52,414 nucleotides of DNA from Flavobacteriia bacterium. GTDB lineage: Bacteria; Bacteroidota; Bacteroidia; Flavobacteriales; Flavobacteriaceae. How positions within the stretch are numbered: position 1 is the stretch's first letter; each line of letters opens with the position of its first letter. The position numbers and the translations under genes are program-made. Positions 34,160 through 42,478 of this stretch are shown here, one piece after another. The notes under the pieces are model-generated. The model did no database searches. It worked only from the letters and a program-made list of their open reading frames with translations, and was not told the DNA's origin. Where the stretch lies: assembly GCA_013298525.1 (NCBI GenBank), contig JAAFHW010000008.1, forward strand, positions 1 through 52,414, read 5' to 3'.

Positions 34160-34567
34160 ATGACTAAGAAAGAAATAACACAACTATCCTACGAAATTGT
34201 GGGTTGTGCCATAAAAGTTCATAAAAAACTTGGTCCTGGTTTGTTAGAAAGTATATACGAAGAATGTTTAAAATATGAATTATTAAAAAAAGGATTTGAT
34301 GTCAAACAACAAGTTCCTATTAAAATAGAATATGATGAATTGATATTAGAAAAAGAATATCGATTTGATTTATTGGTTAACGATTGTGTAGTCATTGAAC
34401 TTAAAACTGTAGATAAATTTGAACCTATTCATGAAGCAATAATTTTAACTTACATGAATATTTTAAAAGTCCCACAAGGATTATTAATCAATTTTAAAAC
34501 TACAAATATTACAAAATCAACAAAGCCCTTCGTGAACGATTATTATAGAATGCTTGATGACAAATAA
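34160..34567 (+). CDS. GxxExxY family protein, PD-(D/E)XK nuclease-like (135 aa)
   Basis: A small protein of unknown function. The family motif is visible in KLGPGLLESIYEE (about residues 23-35), followed by helices and a YRFDLLVNDCVVIELKTVDKF stretch (about 72-92). There the spaced D...ELK pattern (Asp75, Glu86, Lys88) resembles a PD-(D/E)XK nuclease core. The ATG at 34160 comes 17 bases after a palindromic repeat, and the TAA stop overlaps an inverse copy of that repeat. It lies between sugar-utilisation genes without apparent link to them. Actual nuclease activity is not shown for this protein and is inferred from the fold family. Confidence 0.85.
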   Translation: MTKKEITQLSYEIVGCAIKVHKKLGPGLLESIYEECLKYELLKKGFDVKQQVPIKIEYDELILEKEYRFDLLVNDCVVIELKTVDKFEPIHEAIILTYMNILKVPQGLLINFKTTNITKSTKPFVNDYYRMLDDK

Positions 34568-34597
34568 ATCTTAATGAATCTTAATATCTTAATGGTT
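34567..34597. repeat. Inverse repeat arm downstream of the GxxExxY gene
   Basis: Read on the minus strand, this arm begins AACCATTAAGATATTAAG and matches the left arm at 34081 except for a few bases. Its part 34579-34597 is identical over 19 bases to 37477-37495. It ends 5 bases before the ATG of the GH13 gene. Confidence 0.85.
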
Positions 34598-34602
34598 AAA
34601 AT

Positions 34603-36432
34603 ATGAAAAAAGTAATCTTCTTTTTGCTAATCACTTCTATTTCGTTTGCTCAAGTTGACCGAGTTGAACCTCCTTTTTGGTGGAATGGCATGGAACATTC
34701 TGATATTCAAATAATGTTCTACGGAAAAAATATCGCAGAAAATCAAGTTTCCGTTTCCAATGGAATTATCATTAAAGGTATTCAAAAAACCGAAAATCCT
34801 AACTACGTTTTCGTAACCATCGACACAAAAAACACAACGGCTCAAGATTTAGTTTTCACTTTCAAAAACAAAAACAAGTCGTTTACTCAAAACTATTCTT
34901 TAAAATCGAGAAAGGAAAATTCTAAATTCAGAAAGAGTTTCGATAGCTCTGATATGATTTATTTATTAATGCCTGATAGATTTGCAAATGGAAATCAAAA
35001 CAATGACAGCCATCCATCGGTAATTGAAAAAGCAGATAGAACAAAAATTGATGGACGTTATGGAGGCGATATTGATGGGATGATTAAAAATTTAGATTAC
35101 ATAAAGGACTTGGGAGCAACAACTTTATGGCCAACACCACTTTGTGAAGACAATGATGAAAGAGGCTCATATCACACTTATGGTCAATCAGATGTTTATA
35201 AAATTGATCCACGATTTGGCACAAATGAAGACTATGTAAAATTAAGTAATGAACTTCATAATCGCGACATGAAATTAATCATGGATTATGTAACTAATCA
35301 CTGGAGTTATAACCATTGGATGATGAAAGACATGCCAACATACGATTGGTTTCATCAATTTCCAGGATTCAAGCAGACCAATTTTAAAACCACAACACAT
35401 TCTGATACAAATGCCTCTGAAACTGATAAAAACTTAGCAACAAGTGGTTGGTTTGTAAAATCAATGCCCGATTTGAATCAGAAAAACCCATTAGTGCTTA
35501 ACTATTTAATTCAAAATGCCATTTGGTGGATTGAATATGCAAATCTTGATGGTTTTAGAGTAGATACTTATCCTTATACTGATAAAGAATCAATTGCTCT
35601 TTGGACAAAAGCAGTAACTGACGAATATCCAAATTTCAATATTGCTGCCGAAGCATGGTTATATTCTCATGCACAAATTTCTTATTGGCAAAAAGACAGT
35701 AAAATTGCAGCTATTCAAAGCTATAATTCTTATTGCCCTACTGTAATGGATTTTATGTTGCAAACCATTTTAGAAAAAGGTGTTTTGAAAGAAGAAAAGC
35801 AAAATTGGAATGAAGGTGTAACCAAATTTTATGACACCTTTTCAAATGATTTCTTATATCCAAACATCAACAATATGTTTGTTTTTGCAGAAAATCATGA
35901 TACACAACGCATCAATTTTATCTATCCAAAATTTGATGATTACAAAATTACAATAGCTTTAATTGCTACTATTCGAGGCATTCCTCAGTTGTATTATGGT
36001 TCAGAAATTGGAATGACTGGAAGTAAAAATATTGGTGATGGCGATATTCGTCGAGAATTTCCTGGCGGATGGTCTGACCATAAACAAAACGCGTTTACAA
36101 AAGAAGGAAGAACTGCTGAACAAGAAAAATATCATGCACTAACTAAGAAACTTTTCAATTGGAGAAAAAATAAAGAAGTAATTCATTCTGGAAAAACAAC
36201 TCACTATATTCCAGAAAACAATGTTTATGTTTATTTTAGATATAATGAAAAGGAAAGTGTAATGGTCATAATGAATAATAGTGTTGAAAAACAAAAAATG
36301 AACATTAATCACTTTAAAGAAAGTATCAAGAACAATACTTCAGGAAAAGATGTCCTTACTGATAAATCATTTGATTTAAAAAATGATATTGAAATTGAAG
36401 GAAAATCAGTTTTAATTTTAGAATTGAAGTAA
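34603..36432 (+). CDS. Periplasmic GH13 neopullulanase/cyclomaltodextrinase-like (609 aa)
   Basis: Trims imported maltooligosaccharides in the periplasm, like SusA. Residues 1-16 form a signal peptide (ends ISFAQ) with no lipobox. A cyclomaltodextrinase N-terminal domain covers about 20-105, the GH13 barrel about 115-520 and a C-terminal beta domain about 530-609. Catalytic groups: region I Asp228 (DYVTNH), nucleophile Asp321 in DGFRVD, acid/base Glu350 in IAAEAW, stabiliser Asp433 in ENHDTQ. An esterase-like gene follows one base after the stop. The gene's start lies next to the inverse repeat arm of the GxxExxY element. Confidence 0.93.
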   Translation: MKKVIFFLLITSISFAQVDRVEPPFWWNGMEHSDIQIMFYGKNIAENQVSVSNGIIIKGIQKTENPNYVFVTIDTKNTTAQDLVFTFKNKNKSFTQNYSLKSRKENSKFRKSFDSSDMIYLLMPDRFANGNQNNDSHPSVIEKADRTKIDGRYGGDIDGMIKNLDYIKDLGATTLWPTPLCEDNDERGSYHTYGQSDVYKIDPRFGTNEDYVKLSNELHNRDMKLIMDYVTNHWSYNHWMMKDMPTYDWFHQFPGFKQTNFKTTTHSDTNASETDKNLATSGWFVKSMPDLNQKNPLVLNYLIQNAIWWIEYANLDGFRVDTYPYTDKESIALWTKAVTDEYPNFNIAAEAWLYSHAQISYWQKDSKIAAIQSYNSYCPTVMDFMLQTILEKGVLKEEKQNWNEGVTKFYDTFSNDFLYPNINNMFVFAENHDTQRINFIYPKFDDYKITIALIATIRGIPQLYYGSEIGMTGSKNIGDGDIRREFPGGWSDHKQNAFTKEGRTAEQEKYHALTKKLFNWRKNKEVIHSGKTTHYIPENNVYVYFRYNEKESVMVIMNNSVEKQKMNINHFKESIKNNTSGKDVLTDKSFDLKNDIEIEGKSVLILELK

Positions 36433-36433
36433 A

Positions 36434-37372
36434 ATGAAAAAAATACTTTTAATCTTATTAACCGCTACATTTTCATTTGCTCAAAGCAAAATTGAAAGTC
36501 ATCAAATCATTAACAAAGAAAAAATTGAAGGAATTATCAATCGAATTGATAGTTTTCCAACAAAATTCATTGTTCCGAGAACCGTTGATGTTTGGTTGCC
36601 ATCCAATTATTCTAAAGATAAAAAATACAGCGTTTTGTATATGCACGACGGACAAATGCTATTTGATGCCTCTTCAACTTGGAACAAACAAGAATGGATG
36701 GTTGATGAAGTAGTTTCAAAATTGAATTCTGAAAATAAAATTCAAGATATTATTGTTGTTGCCATTTGGAACATTCCAAACTTGCGTCATATGGATTTAT
36801 ATCCAAACAAACCTTATCAATTACTATCAAAAGAAATTCAAGAACAAATTCAAACAGAAGTAAAAAAGGCAAAATTCCCATTTGATGACAAAAAGATAAA
36901 TTCTGATAACTATCTTCAATTTATTGTTACGGAATTAAAACCTTATATCGATCAAAATTATTCTGTCTACACTGATGCTGAACATACCGGAATTATGGGT
37001 TCAAGTATGGGCGGATTGATTTCGATGTATGCCATTTGTGAATATCCAAATGTATTTGGAAAAGCGAGTTGTCTATCAACGCATTGGGTTGGATTTCGTG
37101 ATTTTGAAAACAATCCTATTCCGGAAAGCTTTTTTACTTATATGCAGAAAAATTTACCTGATCCAAAAAATCATAAAATCTATTTCGATTACGGAACAGA
37201 AACACTTGACGCGAGTTATTTAAAGTATGAATATCGTGTTGATGAAGTATTACAATCCAAAGGATATACAACAGAAAATTATAAAAGTCTTAAATTTGAA
37301 GGAGAAAACCATTCGGAAGCTTCTTGGCAAAAACGAATTAATATTCCTGTTGAATTTATGTTTGGGAGATAA
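36434..37372 (+). CDS. Secreted esterase-like alpha/beta hydrolase (312 aa)
   Basis: A hydrolase of the putative esterase family (PF00756, esterase D/IroE/feruloyl-esterase type). Residues 1-16 form a signal peptide (ends FSFAQ), so it acts in the periplasm. The early HDG (71-73) helps form the oxyanion hole, the nucleophile is Ser191 in GSSMGG, and a C-terminal histidine sits in GENHSEASW (about 294). The length is normal. It is one base downstream of a GH13 gene, so it is part of the glucan operon. Its substrate is not known; removal of acyl groups from modified glucan is a possibility that follows from position only. Confidence 0.87.
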   Translation: MKKILLILLTATFSFAQSKIESHQIINKEKIEGIINRIDSFPTKFIVPRTVDVWLPSNYSKDKKYSVLYMHDGQMLFDASSTWNKQEWMVDEVVSKLNSENKIQDIIVVAIWNIPNLRHMDLYPNKPYQLLSKEIQEQIQTEVKKAKFPFDDKKINSDNYLQFIVTELKPYIDQNYSVYTDAEHTGIMGSSMGGLISMYAICEYPNVFGKASCLSTHWVGFRDFENNPIPESFFTYMQKNLPDPKNHKIYFDYGTETLDASYLKYEYRVDEVLQSKGYTTENYKSLKFEGENHSEASWQKRINIPVEFMFGR

Positions 37373-37377
37373 AGTTA

Positions 37378-37437
37378 AACCATTAAAGTATTAAGTTTCA
37401 TTAAGATTACTACATTAGTTATACTATCTTAATGGTT
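37378..37437. repeat. Palindromic repeat unit P2, without a gene
   Basis: The left arm 37378-37405 is 27/28 identical to 34081-34108. The right arm 37424-37437 ends in the same CTTAATGGTT as the GxxExxY element. Only about 18 bases lie between the arms, so this looks like an empty or collapsed version of the element. Confidence 0.85.
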
Positions 37438-37451
37438 CAAAAAATTAAATA

Positions 37452-37495
37452 AACCGTTAAGAATTGACTTAATTTTTCTTAATATCTTAATGGTT
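37452..37495. repeat. Palindromic repeat unit P3, adjacent to P2
   Basis: It starts AACCGTTAAG and ends CTTAATGGTT. The last 19 bases equal 34579-34597. It lies 14 bases after P2 and 14 bases before the GH31 start codon, so the transcript ahead of GH31 would contain two consecutive hairpins. Confidence 0.8.
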
Positions 37496-37509
37496 CAAAA
37501 AATAAAAAT

Positions 37510-39933
37510 ATGAAAAAAATTGTTTTATTATTTTTAATAACGTCAATTTCATTTGCTCAAAATGCAGATAGAAAATTCATTAAAATTGAAAAACTTTCAA
37601 GTGGATTTTCGGTTAAAGTTTCAGATGGAAATTATTTAATAAATTTTCTAAATGATAAAATTATTGAAACTTCATTTACACCAAAAGGAGAAAAAAATTA
37701 CAATCCATCATATGCAGTTGTATTAAAAAATAAATTGAAAAACATTTCTTTCAAAGAGAATAAAAACTCAGTTGAATGCAGTTCCAAATCAAGTAATTTG
37801 AAGGTCGTTATTCAAAAAATACCATTCAAAATATCCTATTTAAATAATAACCTAGAAATTATTTCTGAAAAATCAGGTTATTTAAAACGTAAACATATTC
37901 CTTTAGATAATGTAAAAGGAAACATTACAGCCGATTCTACTGAAGTTTTACAATTCAATATTTCATCCGACGAAGTACTTTATGGTGGTGGCGCAAGAGC
38001 TTTAGGAATGAATCGTCGCGGCAACAAATTAGCACTTTACAACAGAGCACAATATGGTTATGAAACACGAGCCGAATTAATGAATTTCTGTATTCCTTTA
38101 GTTTTATCTTCCAAATTATATGCTGTTCATTTTGATAACGAAGCCATTGGATATTTGGATTTAGATTCTAAAAAAGATAACACCTTAGAATATGAAACTA
38201 TTTCTGGTAGAAAAACCTATCAAGTAATTGTAGGCAATTCTTGGGAAGATTTAGTAAAAAACTACACCGATTTAACAGGGAAACAACCTTTGCCACCACG
38301 TTGGGCATTCGGAAATTTTTCTTCTCGTTTTGGTTATCATTCACAAGAAGAAGTTGAAAAAACGATTCGTAAATTTGAAGAAAGCAAAATTCCTGTCGAT
38401 GCAATAATTCTAGATTTATATTGGTTCGGAAAAACCGTTCAAGGCACAATGGGAAATCTAGAATGGGATAAAGATAACTTCCCAAATCCTGATAAAATGA
38501 TTTCTGATTTGAATGCAAAAGGTGTAAAAACAGTTTTAATAACTGAACCTTTTATTTTAACAACATCTTCCAAATGGCAAGAAACCGTTGACAAAAAAGT
38601 CTTAGCAACATTAAAAGATGGAAAACCTGCTACTTGGGATTTCTATTTTGGAAACACCGGAATTGTTGACGTATTCAAACCTGAAGGAAAAGAATGGTTT
38701 TGGAATGTTTATAAACGATTAATAAATCAAGGAGTTGGCGGACTTTGGGGTGATTTGGGTGAACCTGAAGTTTTTCCTTCTTATGCCAATACCTTTGCAG
38801 GAACTGCCGATGAAATTCACAACGTTTACGGACACAATTGGGCAAAGTTAATTGCTGATGGTTACAAAAAAGATTTTTCTAATCAACGCCCTTTTATTTT
38901 AATGCGTTCTGGATATTCTGGAAGTCAACGTTTTGGGATGATTCCGTGGAGTGGAGATGTTTCAAGAAGTTGGGGTGGATTACAAAGCCAAATGGAAATT
39001 GCGCTTCAAATGGGAATGCAAGGAATGGCATATATGCACAGTGATTTAGGTGGTTTTGCTGGAGATTATTTTGACAACGAATTGTATTTACGTTGGTTGC
39101 AATATGGTGTTTTCAACCCAATTTTTCGTCCGCACGCTCAAGAAGATGTAGCTTCAGAAGTGGCTTATAAAGACGTTGACACGAGAGAAATTGCTAAAAA
39201 AGCTGTCGAATTACGCTATCAATTACTGCCTTACAATTACAATTTAGCTTTTGAAAATACTACAGAAGGAACACCTTTAATGCGACCATTGTTTTTTAAT
39301 GAACCAAACAACAAAGAATTACTTTCAAAATCAGACGGTTACCTTTGGGGAAATGATTTTTTAGTTTATCCAATTATAGAAAAAGGTCAAACTCAAAAAG
39401 AAGTTTATTTTCCAAAAAATTCAAATTGGTATGATTTCTATACCGGAAAAAAATACGATGCTGGAACGACTCAAAAAATAGAATTAAATAAAAACAATAT
39501 TCCAACATTTGTTCGTGGCGGAAGTTTTATTCCGATGAGTAAATCGACTCAAAATACTCAAAATTACATTCTAAACGATTTTGATGTTCATTATTATTTT
39601 GATGAAAAATCGGAAAATTCAAAACTAAATCTTTACAATGATGATGGTGTAACTCCAAATAATTTTGAAAATCTAAAATATGAAAAGTTTGATTTTAGAA
39701 GTAAATTCAGAAAAAACATTTTAAAAATAAAAGTAGAATATGACAAGGTTTTAAAAACCGATGAAACAAAAAAACTCAATTTAAAAATTCATAATTTAGA
39801 AAAAAATCCTTCTGTAATAATTGTAAATAAAAAAGAATTACAAACCACGGATTACAAGTTTGAAAATAATATCCTAATTATTTCATTAGATTGCATAATA
39901 GATGTTGATAATGAAATTGAAATAAAATTTTAA
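37510..39933 (+). CDS. Glycoside hydrolase family 31 alpha-glucosidase (807 aa)
   Basis: Releases glucose from the non-reducing ends of maltooligosaccharides in the periplasm, the role SusB has in Bacteroides although SusB belongs to GH97. Residues 1-17 form a signal peptide (ends SISFAQ). An N-terminal beta-sandwich (about 25-240) precedes the barrel (about 260-600). The nucleophile is Asp415 in GLWGDLGEPE and the acid/base is Asp483 in WSGDVSRSW, both standard GH31 motifs. C-terminal beta domains follow. The gene ends one base before the next, a lipoprotein GH13. Its start comes just after two palindromic repeats. GH31 also includes xylosidases; the context favours alpha-glucosidase. Confidence 0.93.
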   Translation: MKKIVLLFLITSISFAQNADRKFIKIEKLSSGFSVKVSDGNYLINFLNDKIIETSFTPKGEKNYNPSYAVVLKNKLKNISFKENKNSVECSSKSSNLKVVIQKIPFKISYLNNNLEIISEKSGYLKRKHIPLDNVKGNITADSTEVLQFNISSDEVLYGGGARALGMNRRGNKLALYNRAQYGYETRAELMNFCIPLVLSSKLYAVHFDNEAIGYLDLDSKKDNTLEYETISGRKTYQVIVGNSWEDLVKNYTDLTGKQPLPPRWAFGNFSSRFGYHSQEEVEKTIRKFEESKIPVDAIILDLYWFGKTVQGTMGNLEWDKDNFPNPDKMISDLNAKGVKTVLITEPFILTTSSKWQETVDKKVLATLKDGKPATWDFYFGNTGIVDVFKPEGKEWFWNVYKRLINQGVGGLWGDLGEPEVFPSYANTFAGTADEIHNVYGHNWAKLIADGYKKDFSNQRPFILMRSGYSGSQRFGMIPWSGDVSRSWGGLQSQMEIALQMGMQGMAYMHSDLGGFAGDYFDNELYLRWLQYGVFNPIFRPHAQEDVASEVAYKDVDTREIAKKAVELRYQLLPYNYNLAFENTTEGTPLMRPLFFNEPNNKELLSKSDGYLWGNDFLVYPIIEKGQTQKEVYFPKNSNWYDFYTGKKYDAGTTQKIELNKNNIPTFVRGGSFIPMSKSTQNTQNYILNDFDVHYYFDEKSENSKLNLYNDDGVTPNNFENLKYEKFDFRSKFRKNILKIKVEYDKVLKTDETKKLNLKIHNLEKNPSVIIVNKKELQTTDYKFENNILIISLDCIIDVDNEIEIKF

Positions 39934-39934
39934 A

Positions 39935-41590
39935 ATGAAAAAAATAACTTTTCTACTACTACTTACTATTATTTTTTCAAGTTGTAACTCAAGCAAAGAG
40001 GTAACTTATACTCAAAAAACCAAAACCCCTTTCGTTTGGGAAAGTGCCAATGTCTATTTCTTATTAACCGATAGATTTCTAGATGGAAATCCAAACAATA
40101 ATGCAATAATAAAAAGAGATAAACCAACAGCAAAATTGCGCGGTTTTGAAGGTGGAGATATTCGTGGTGTGATTCAAAAACTAGACGAAGGATACTTTAC
40201 AGATTTAGGAATCAATGCCATTTGGATGACGCCTGTTGTAGAACAAATTCACGGTTCAGTTGATGAAGGAACAGGAAATACCTATGGTTTTCACGGGTAT
40301 TGGACAAAAGATTGGACAGCATTAGATCCAAGTTATGGAACGCGCGAAGACTTAAAAGAATTGGTTGATAAAGCACACTCAAAAGGAATTAGAATTATGC
40401 TTGATGCAGTTATAAATCACACTGGTCACGCCACAGAATTTGACGAAAAATATCCTGATGATTGGGTTCGTTCTACTCCAAATTGTAAATACAATTCGTA
40501 TGATTCTAACATAAATTGTACGTTAGTTACTGGATTATTTGATGTTAAAACAGAAAGTAAAGAAAACGTCGAATTACCACCATTTTTGATTGCAAAATGG
40601 AAAAAAGAAGGTCGTTATGAAGAAGAAGTTGCAGAGTTGGATGCATTTTTCAAAAAAACAGGTTATCCAAGAGCGCCGAGATATTACATCATGAAATGGT
40701 TGGCCGATTATATTTTGGATTTCGGAATAGACGCTTACCGTGTAGATACTGTAAAGCATACCATGGAAGATGTTTGGTATGATTTTGGAAAAGTTTGCGA
40801 AATGTCATTTGCAGAATTTAAAGCTAAAAATCCTTCAAAAATTTTAGACAATAATGCGTTTTTTACTGTTGGAGAAGTTTATGGTTACAATATTGGAAGC
40901 AAAAGATTATACGATTATGGAGATAAAAAAGTAGATTATTATGCTAACGGATTTACTAGTTTAATCAATTTTGATTTTAGAAATGAAGCCAAAATGAATT
41001 ATGAAGAGTTGTTTTCTAAATATTCCAATATTCTGCAGAATGATTTGAAAGGAAAAACTGTCATGAACTATGTTTCGTCTCACGATGATGGTTGGCCGTT
41101 TGATAAAAAACGTGAAAAAACATTTGAATCGGGTACAAAATTATTATTGACACCAGGAATTTCGCAAGTATATTATGGAGATGAAACTGCTCGTTCTTTA
41201 GATATTGAAGGAACAAATGGCGATGCAACTTTGCGTTCGATGATGAATTGGGACGATTTGAAAACCAATAAAATGACGTTCAAAATCTTAAATCATTGGC
41301 AAAAATTAGGACAATTTAGAAGCAATCATCCATCAGTTGGAGCAGGAATTCACAAGCAAATTACAAGTTCTCCATATGTTTTTAGTCGAGACTATTCTAA
41401 TGGAAATTATTCTGATAAAGTTGTTGTTGGTTTAGATTTACCTATCGGAAAAAAAGAAATATCTGTTGGAACTATTTTTGAAAACGGAACAAAAGTGAAA
41501 GATGTTTATTCTGGAATAACATCAGAAGTTAATGATGGAAAAGTGGCGATTGATAGTGAATTTGGGATTGTGCTATTGGAGAAAAATTAA
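39935..41590 (+). CDS. Lipoprotein GH13 alpha-amylase (551 aa)
   Basis: A membrane-anchored alpha-amylase. The signal peptide has a lipobox with Cys17 (IFSSCNSSK). Because no acidic residues follow the cysteine, it lacks an obvious surface-export signal and probably faces the periplasm. The GH13 barrel spans about 35-460, with region I Asp157 (DAVINH), nucleophile Asp271 in DAYRVD, acid/base Glu314 in VGEVYG and stabiliser Asp384 in SSHDD. An insertion near 185-245 and a C-terminal beta domain complete it. The arrangement resembles MalS-type enzymes. It is the last gene of the glucan operon, one base after GH31. Confidence 0.92.
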   Translation: MKKITFLLLLTIIFSSCNSSKEVTYTQKTKTPFVWESANVYFLLTDRFLDGNPNNNAIIKRDKPTAKLRGFEGGDIRGVIQKLDEGYFTDLGINAIWMTPVVEQIHGSVDEGTGNTYGFHGYWTKDWTALDPSYGTREDLKELVDKAHSKGIRIMLDAVINHTGHATEFDEKYPDDWVRSTPNCKYNSYDSNINCTLVTGLFDVKTESKENVELPPFLIAKWKKEGRYEEEVAELDAFFKKTGYPRAPRYYIMKWLADYILDFGIDAYRVDTVKHTMEDVWYDFGKVCEMSFAEFKAKNPSKILDNNAFFTVGEVYGYNIGSKRLYDYGDKKVDYYANGFTSLINFDFRNEAKMNYEELFSKYSNILQNDLKGKTVMNYVSSHDDGWPFDKKREKTFESGTKLLLTPGISQVYYGDETARSLDIEGTNGDATLRSMMNWDDLKTNKMTFKILNHWQKLGQFRSNHPSVGAGIHKQITSSPYVFSRDYSNGNYSDKVVVGLDLPIGKKEISVGTIFENGTKVKDVYSGITSEVNDGKVAIDSEFGIVLLEKN

Positions 41591-41671
41591 TAACAATATC
41601 ATAACGTGATAATTTAAAGTAATAATTTTCAACAAATTAGTTTTGAAATAATAATTTCAATCAAATATGTT

Positions 41672-42415
41672 ATGATGAAAATTTGTTACTTATTGCTAAT
41701 TTCATTTCTATTTATTCAATGCAACGTGATGAAAAAACCACTCAATATTGGACATCGAGGAGCAATGGGACACGAAACTGAAAACACTATTTCTTCTATC
41801 AAAAAAGCTTTGGAGCTTAATGTTGATATGATCGAAATTGATGTCTTTGTAATTAAATCAGGCGAAGTAGTAGTTTTTCACGATGACATTTTAGATAGTT
41901 TGACTAATGCTAAAGGAAAAATAGAAGACTATAATTGGGAAGAACTTAAAAAAGTAACTGTAATAGGAAACCATAAAATTCCACTTTTAGAAGAAGTAAT
42001 CTCAACAATAAATAAAAAAACTCCTTTAAATATTGAACTAAAAGGAAGCAAAACTGCCAAACCTGTTTTTGATATACTTCAAACGTTTTACAAAAAAGGA
42101 TGGACAAAAGATAATTTTAATATTTCAAGTTTCCTTTGGGATGAATTAGAAAATTATAGACAACTTGACAATGCTATTTCCATTGGAATTTTAACAGAGG
42201 AAAATCCAATTGATGCCATAAACATTGCTAAAAAATTAAAAGCCCAAAGCATTAATCCTTGGTATAAGACTTTAACATCAGAAAATATTGACCTTATTCA
42301 TAAAAAAGGTTTCAAAATTTATACTTACACAGTCAACGAACCTGATACCATTAAAAAAATGATTCGTTTAGGTGTTGACGGAATTTTTTGCAATTATCCT
42401 GAAAGATTGCATTAA
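41672..42415 (+). CDS. Glycerophosphodiester phosphodiesterase, lipoprotein (247 aa)
   Basis: Hydrolyses glycerophosphodiesters to glycerol-3-phosphate and an alcohol. The GDPD domain covers nearly all of the protein. Visible residues are His28-Arg29 in GHRGAMG, Glu37-Asn38-Thr39, Glu55 and Asp57 in IEIDVF, and His70 in VFHDD. The N-terminus is hydrophobic with a lipobox-like FIQCN (Cys17), so it is probably lipid-anchored in the periplasm. Two adjacent ATG codons (41672 and 41675) could serve as start. An 81-base gap separates it from the glucan operon, and a link to that pathway is not evident. No terminator is seen after it. Confidence 0.9.
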   Translation: MMKICYLLLISFLFIQCNVMKKPLNIGHRGAMGHETENTISSIKKALELNVDMIEIDVFVIKSGEVVVFHDDILDSLTNAKGKIEDYNWEELKKVTVIGNHKIPLLEEVISTINKKTPLNIELKGSKTAKPVFDILQTFYKKGWTKDNFNISSFLWDELENYRQLDNAISIGILTEENPIDAINIAKKLKAQSINPWYKTLTSENIDLIHKKGFKIYTYTVNEPDTIKKMIRLGVDGIFCNYPERLH

Positions 42416-42435
42416 AGTTTAGTGTTATAAAAGTT

Positions 42436-42443
42436 TATCTTTG
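42436..42443 (+). promoter_or_regulatory. Candidate -7 element for the BaiN-like gene
   Basis: TATCTTTG matches TAnnTTTG and lies 36 bases before the ATG at 42479. The upstream TTG is 26 bases away, longer than usual. Confidence 0.45.
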
Positions 42444-42478
42444 TCAAAGATTAAAACTCTAACAAAGATTTACAAAAA

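Larger units (their letters stand above)
34081..34597 (+). mobile_element. Candidate small element: GxxExxY gene between inverted repeats
   Basis: The segment starts with AACCATTAAG and ends with its inverse, CTTAATGGTT; the outer 28 bases at each end pair with only a few mismatches. Inside is a single gene, 34160-34567. It sits between the phosphorylase and GH13 genes of the glucan operon, where such a gene has no metabolic role. ORF-less repeats of the same family occur at 37378-37495. No transposase is present and target duplications are not evident, so mobility is a hypothesis. Confidence 0.45.

Noticed and set aside
34160-34567. GxxExxY gene as half of a toxin-antitoxin pair
   Set aside because: No second small gene lies beside it; the adjacent DNA is repeats and large sugar-use genes.
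34801-34816. CGTTTTCG inside the GH13 gene as a third LacI operator
   Set aside because: Only one half matches; the other half has four mismatches and the bases are explained by codons.
41643-41660. Hairpin before the glycerophosphodiesterase gene as a terminator of the glucan operon
   Set aside because: The stem is only 7 bp of mostly A and T and no T run follows.
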